The position numbers and the translations under genes were made by a program. From NCBI GenBank assembly GCA_030043595.1, contig JASHXJ010000437.1:1-7904 (forward strand): a DNA stretch of 7,904 bases, in the 5' to 3' direction. The notes under the pieces are model-generated. The model made no database searches and had not been told where the DNA came from. It was given only the letters and a program-made list of their open reading frames with translations. Origin of the DNA: Trebonia sp. (lineage in GTDB: Bacteria; Actinomycetota; Actinomycetes; Streptosporangiales; Streptosporangiaceae). Shown piece by piece: positions 5,485-7,904 of this stretch (position 1 is the first letter of the stretch; each line of letters begins with the position of its first letter).

Positions 5485-6201
5485 ATGAGCGACAGGGAAC
5501 AGCGGGTCGCCATCGTCACCGGCGGCTCTCAGGGCATCGGCGCGGGCCTGGTCGCCGGATACCGCGAGCGGGGCTGGGCGGTGGTGGCCAACGCCCTCAC
5601 GATGAAGCCGTCGCAGGACCCGGACGTACTCGCCGTCGAGGGGGACATCGCACAGCCCGCGACCGCCGCGGCGATCGTCGGCGCGGCACTGGAACGCTTC
5701 GGGCGCATCGACACGCTGGTCAACAACGCCGGCGTGTTCGTCTCCAGGCCGTTCACCGACTACACCGCCGACGACTACGCGCTTGTCACCGGCGTTAACC
5801 TCAGCGGATTCTTCTGGCTCACCCAGCGCGCCATCGCCGAGATGCTCAAGCGGGGCGCCGGCCACGTGGTCAACATCTCGGCCGCGATCGCCGAGTACGC
5901 GGACTCCGGCGCGCCCGCGGTGCTGGCCGCCCTGACCAAGGGCGGCCTGGCCGCGGCGACGAGGTCACTGGCCATCGAGTACGCCGCGCGCGGCATCCGC
6001 GTCAACGCCGTCTCGCCGGGCATCATCCAGACGCCGATGCACGCACCGGAAAGCTCCGGCGGACCCGGCGAGCGGCTCCCTCCGCTCGGCCATGTCGGCC
6101 AGGTCAGCGATGTCGTCGGGGCCATCTTGTTCCTTGAGTCATCGCCGTATATCACCGGCGAGATCGTGCACGTCGACGGCGGCAAGACCGCCGGTTTCTG
6201 A
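5485..6201 (+). CDS. SDR-family oxidoreductase lacking the usual catalytic Tyr
   Basis: This 238-aa protein has a Rossmann fold of the classical short-chain dehydrogenase/reductase family. The NAD(P) motif TGGSQGIG is at 12-19, D54 follows beta-3, NNAG is at 80-83, and N105, S132 (NIS) and K152 of the active-site tetrad are present, as are the SPG turn (177-179) and C-terminal HVDGG. The YxxxK motif is altered: the position four before K152 is A148 (ALTKGG in place of YSASKGG). Relatives with an ALASLTKGG-type sequence exist as I recall, so this is likely a natural subgroup rather than a sequencing fault. Whether it still reduces a carbonyl is unclear. ATG 5485 follows a GGGGGCGAG stretch. 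It is the second gene of an operon with the isomerase-like protein, and a strong hairpin lies downstream. The substrate is unknown. Confidence 0.9.
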   Translation: MSDREQRVAIVTGGSQGIGAGLVAGYRERGWAVVANALTMKPSQDPDVLAVEGDIAQPATAAAIVGAALERFGRIDTLVNNAGVFVSRPFTDYTADDYALVTGVNLSGFFWLTQRAIAEMLKRGAGHVVNISAAIAEYADSGAPAVLAALTKGGLAAATRSLAIEYAARGIRVNAVSPGIIQTPMHAPESSGGPGERLPPLGHVGQVSDVVGAILFLESSPYITGEIVHVDGGKTAGF

Positions 6202-6248
6202 TCCGAAGCCGCTGAACCGTCCGCTTCGCCATATCCGTGTCATTCGTA

Positions 6249-6275
6249 CCCGGTGCCGGCGCCGCCGGCACCGGG
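6249..6275 (+). terminator. Strong hairpin downstream of the SDR gene (probable terminator)
   Basis: A perfect 12-bp GC-rich stem, CCCGGTGCCGGC (6249-6260) with GCCGGCACCGGG (6264-6275), closes a 3-nt loop about 47 nt after the SDR stop. No T-tract follows, as is common for actinomycete terminators. It separates the SDR operon from the lipoprotein gene. Confidence 0.7.
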
Positions 6276-6346
6276 ACCGGGCATGATGGGACCATGCGGC
6301 CCTGACCGGGCTGGCGGCCCCGGGGGTCGCGGCGGGCCGTGTGGAG

Positions 6347-6365
6347 CCGGCACGGATCGTTCCGG
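6347..6365. promoter_or_regulatory. Interrupted palindrome upstream of the lipoprotein gene
   Basis: Arms CCGGCACG and CGTTCCGG (7 of 8 positions complementary, 3-nt centre GAT) lie just upstream of a TAATGT box. The position fits a regulator site for the lipoprotein gene, but GC-rich short palindromes are frequent by chance. Confidence 0.25.
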
Positions 6366-6366
6366 C

Positions 6367-6372
6367 TAATGT
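6367..6372 (+). promoter_or_regulatory. Candidate -10 element for the lipoprotein gene
   Basis: TAATGT fits TANNNT in a locally AT-richer stretch. Start of transcription near 6379 would leave a short leader before the GGAGG at 6388-6392. No clear -35 is seen. Confidence 0.35.
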
Positions 6373-6398
6373 TTATCGTCTTTTCCCGGAGGTGACAG

Positions 6399-6962
6399 GT
6401 GGAGGGCAGACGCCCGGTACTGCCGCGCCGGCTGGCGGCGACCGTCGGCGCAGTCCTCTCCGCGCTGCCGCTGGCGGGATGCGGGCTGTTCGACTCGAAC
6501 TTCACGCTCTCCACACCGGTCGTGATGACGGTGAACGGCGCGGCGTTCGCGCAGAACACGATGCCGCAGCGGTTCACGTGCGCGGGCGGGCGGGTGCTCA
6601 ACCCGCCGCTCGACTGGACCGGGGCGCCGGCCAAGACGAAGAGCATCGCGCTCGTCGTCGATGACTCCGACGCGCCGATCACGCCGTACGTGTACTGGAT
6701 CGTCTTCGACATCAACCCGGCGACCACCGACATCCTGGAAGGGCAGCTGCCCCCTGGAGCCCGCCAGGCGCAGAACAGCGCGGGCAGGGCCATCTACGAT
6801 CCGCCCTGTCCCGGACCGCAGGGCCACGCCTACCGCTTCACTGTGTACGCGCTCAACTCGGTGCTCAACCTGCCTAACGGCACCTCGCTTGAGTCCGCGT
6901 GGACGGCCATCGCCGCGGCGACGATCGGGCGGGGCAGGAAGACGGTCACCGCGACGTCCTGA
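6399..6962 (+). CDS. YbhB/YbcL-type (PEBP, Raf-kinase-inhibitor-like) lipoprotein
   Basis: This 187-aa protein begins with a type II signal peptide: basic MEGRRPVLPRR, a hydrophobic stretch (12-24) and a lipobox L25-A26-G27-C28. It should therefore be lipidated on C28 and anchored outside the membrane. The rest is a phosphatidylethanolamine-binding-protein fold of the bacterial YbhB/YbcL type. FTCAGGRVLNPPLDW resembles the family's FTC-DG-SPPL-W segment. DDSDAP plus YVYWIVFDINP matches the DPDAP/HW-VYDIP region, with Tyr where His is usual. YDPPCPGPQGHAYRFTVYALN matches the GPCPP-G-HRY-F-LYAL anion-binding region. The ligand and role of bacterial members are poorly known. GTG 6399 is 6 nt from GGAGG. 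It appears monocistronic, with the hairpin upstream and a long gap downstream. Confidence 0.9.
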   Translation: MEGRRPVLPRRLAATVGAVLSALPLAGCGLFDSNFTLSTPVVMTVNGAAFAQNTMPQRFTCAGGRVLNPPLDWTGAPAKTKSIALVVDDSDAPITPYVYWIVFDINPATTDILEGQLPPGARQAQNSAGRAIYDPPCPGPQGHAYRFTVYALNSVLNLPNGTSLESAWTAIAAATIGRGRKTVTATS

Positions 6963-7037
6963 CCAGCATGTTTGACGGCAGCCCGACCACGCCGGGTGAG
7001 CAAAGTGCCGGGAATATACGATTTGCCCTATTCAGTG

Positions 7038-7080
7038 ACCGAACTTTGTGATTCAGCAGACAGACGTGCTCAAAGTCGGT
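7038..7080 (+). repeat. Extended inverted repeat/hairpin in the leader region
   Basis: ACCG-A-ACTTTG (7038-7048) pairs with CAAAGTCGGT (7071-7080), giving 10 bp with one bulged A. Inside, AGCA (7055-7058) pairs with TGCT (7067-7070) around an 8-nt loop. It could be an RNA leader element or an operator; it has no T-run for termination. Confidence 0.5.
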
Positions 7081-7090
7081 AACAATCGGT

Positions 7091-7108
7091 GAAACCAGTG
7101 CCGGTTTC
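7091..7108 (+). repeat. Small hairpin GAAACC/GGTTTC
   Basis: Arms GAAACC (7091-7096) and GGTTTC (7103-7108) flank a 6-nt loop AGTGCC, directly after the larger inverted repeat. It may be part of the same leader structure. It is weak on its own. Confidence 0.3.
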
Positions 7109-7200
7109 GGGTGCTCGCGTTACGGGGGCAGGCTCGCGTCGATGGCCGCGCGGGCCTGGCTAGCGCCATCACTAGGCCGTGCTCAGCCTGGTGGTGTTGA

Positions 7201-7904
7201 ATGTCGTTTCTGAGCCGTCGGTCCGCACGGCCCGGCCAGCGTGACGGCAGGGCTGGTCCCGGCCGCCGCGCGGACTCCGAATATGACGACTACAACTACG
7301 CGCCGGATGGCTACCAGCAGCAGGACGACGACAACTGGTCCCCTGACCAGTACTTCTCTCCTGAGGGCATCAAGGGCAGGTGGGCCGCTGGCTCGCGGCC
7401 CGGCGAGGACCGCGGCGGCCGGAGCGGTGGCCAGGGACGCGGTTACGGCGAGTACGGCTCCGGTGAGTACGGCCCGGGCGGTTACGGCGCTGGCCCGCAG
7501 CGGGCGCGCGGGTCCTCGGGCAGGTACGGCAGGGACTCCTACCAGCAGGACTCCTACGGTCCGAGCGACCGCTATGGCGCCGGTGACTACGGTCCGGCCG
7601 AGTACTATCCGGGTGACTACCGGGCGGGCGGCGACTACGGCACCGGGGCGTACGAGACGCTCGACGGGGCCGACGACGACCGCGACGACCGTGATGATCG
7701 CGACGACCGCGGCGGGCGCAGGCGCCGTGATCGCGGCGAGCGCGGTGAGCGGCGGCGGCGCCTGGGATGGCGGGACAAGGACGGCGACATCTGGCCCGAT
7801 GACGAGGTGTCGGACGAGGACTACTGGGCCTCGGTAGCGGCTGACCGGCCGCTGAACTCGGCGGGCACGGCGCTGGACGCCGACCCGGCGAACGTCGTGA
7901 ACAA
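7201..7904 (+). CDS. Tyr/Gly/Asp/Arg-rich disordered protein, N-terminal part (cut by right edge)
   Basis: The frame opens with ATG 7201 immediately after an in-frame TGA and stays open for 234 codons to the edge. The start is basic (MSFLSRRSARPGQRDGR). DDYNY and the QQQDDDNWSPDQYF segment follow. A low-complexity region (about 80-150) has repeated YG/EYG/DYG units, then an RDD-repeat (about 181-190), a very basic RRRRDRGERGERRRR (about 193-207), and GDIWPDDEVSDEDYWASVAADRPLNS (about 215-240 in register), which looks like a short conserved motif. No membrane segment appears in the visible part. I recognise the WPDDxVSDEDYWA-type motif as recurring in actinobacterial proteins with disordered N-termini, but no function can be named. 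A weak CTGGTGGTG precedes the start. The GC-rich alternative frame (7241-7837) is a shadow. Confidence 0.78.
   Translation, partial: MSFLSRRSARPGQRDGRAGPGRRADSEYDDYNYAPDGYQQQDDDNWSPDQYFSPEGIKGRWAAGSRPGEDRGGRSGGQGRGYGEYGSGEYGPGGYGAGPQRARGSSGRYGRDSYQQDSYGPSDRYGAGDYGPAEYYPGDYRAGGDYGTGAYETLDGADDDRDDRDDRDDRGGRRRRDRGERGERRRRLGWRDKDGDIWPDDEVSDEDYWASVAADRPLNSAGTALDADPANVVN

Larger units (their letters stand above)
6963..7200. other. 238-bp intergenic region of lower GC upstream of the disordered protein
   Basis: No convincing gene is seen on either strand. The part 7011-7090 has 36 G/C of 80 (45 percent), far below the flanks. It holds an extended inverted repeat, a CGGT-AACAAT-CGGT direct repeat (7077-7090) and a second hairpin (7091-7108). 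It probably carries the promoter and leader of the gene at 7201. I could not match it to a riboswitch class. Confidence 0.6.

Noticed and set aside
7038..7108. Possible cobalamin or c-di-AMP riboswitch
   Set aside because: The conserved boxes I know for these classes are not present. I only report the structure.
7681..7740. GAC/CGC repeats considered as a non-coding tandem repeat or CRISPR
   Set aside because: They are codon-periodic RDD repeats in an open frame with no spacer-repeat structure.
7241..7837. Thr/Arg/Ala-rich plus-strand open frame
   Set aside because: It is an out-of-frame shadow of the partial gene at 7201, produced by its repetitive GAC/TAC/GGC codons.

Overview
The window is high-GC DNA with G/C-ending codons, GTG starts, AGGAGG-type ribosome binding sites and genes typical of actinomycetes. 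An Rv2466c-like DsbA-family protein suggests a mycothiol-producing actinobacterium; Streptosporangiales or a relative is my guess, and the genus cannot be read from the window. It looks chromosomal. I see no transposase, integrase, phage gene, CRISPR array, tRNA or rRNA.

Layout. (1) On the minus strand, reading leftwards from 2037, lie a class II aldolase/adducin-family protein, an Rv2466c/DsbA-like protein whose ribosome binding site overlaps the aldolase stop, and, after a 91-nt gap holding an AT-rich palindrome and a TAGATT box, an amidase-signature enzyme cut by the left edge. (2) Diverging from the aldolase at 2128 is an SMP-30/gluconolactonase-like enzyme, followed after 31 nt by a protein with two YbjQ-like domains. 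Its stop codon sits in a 4 x 14-bp tandem repeat. (3) Converging on these are a minus-strand pair: a two-PRC-barrel protein and a 62-aa acidic-tailed protein. (4) Diverging from the PRC gene is a plus-strand operon of a tandem muconolactone-isomerase-like protein and a short-chain dehydrogenase relative lacking the usual catalytic Tyr. A 12-bp-stem hairpin follows about 47 nt later. (5) Then come a PEBP/YbhB-type lipoprotein, a 238-bp intergenic region with lower GC and good inverted repeats, and the start of a large Tyr/Gly/Asp/Arg-rich disordered protein that runs off the right edge.

How the genes relate. The aldolase, SMP-30 lactonase, muconolactone-isomerase-like protein, SDR and amidase all suggest small-molecule (sugar-acid, lactone or amide) metabolism, but no complete pathway is visible. 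I do not see a clearly new multi-gene system. The unusual points are three adjacent transcription units encoding internally duplicated proteins, the altered active sites of the DsbA-like protein (CPWA) and the SDR (no Tyr), and several intergenic palindromes that could be operators or RNA structures.
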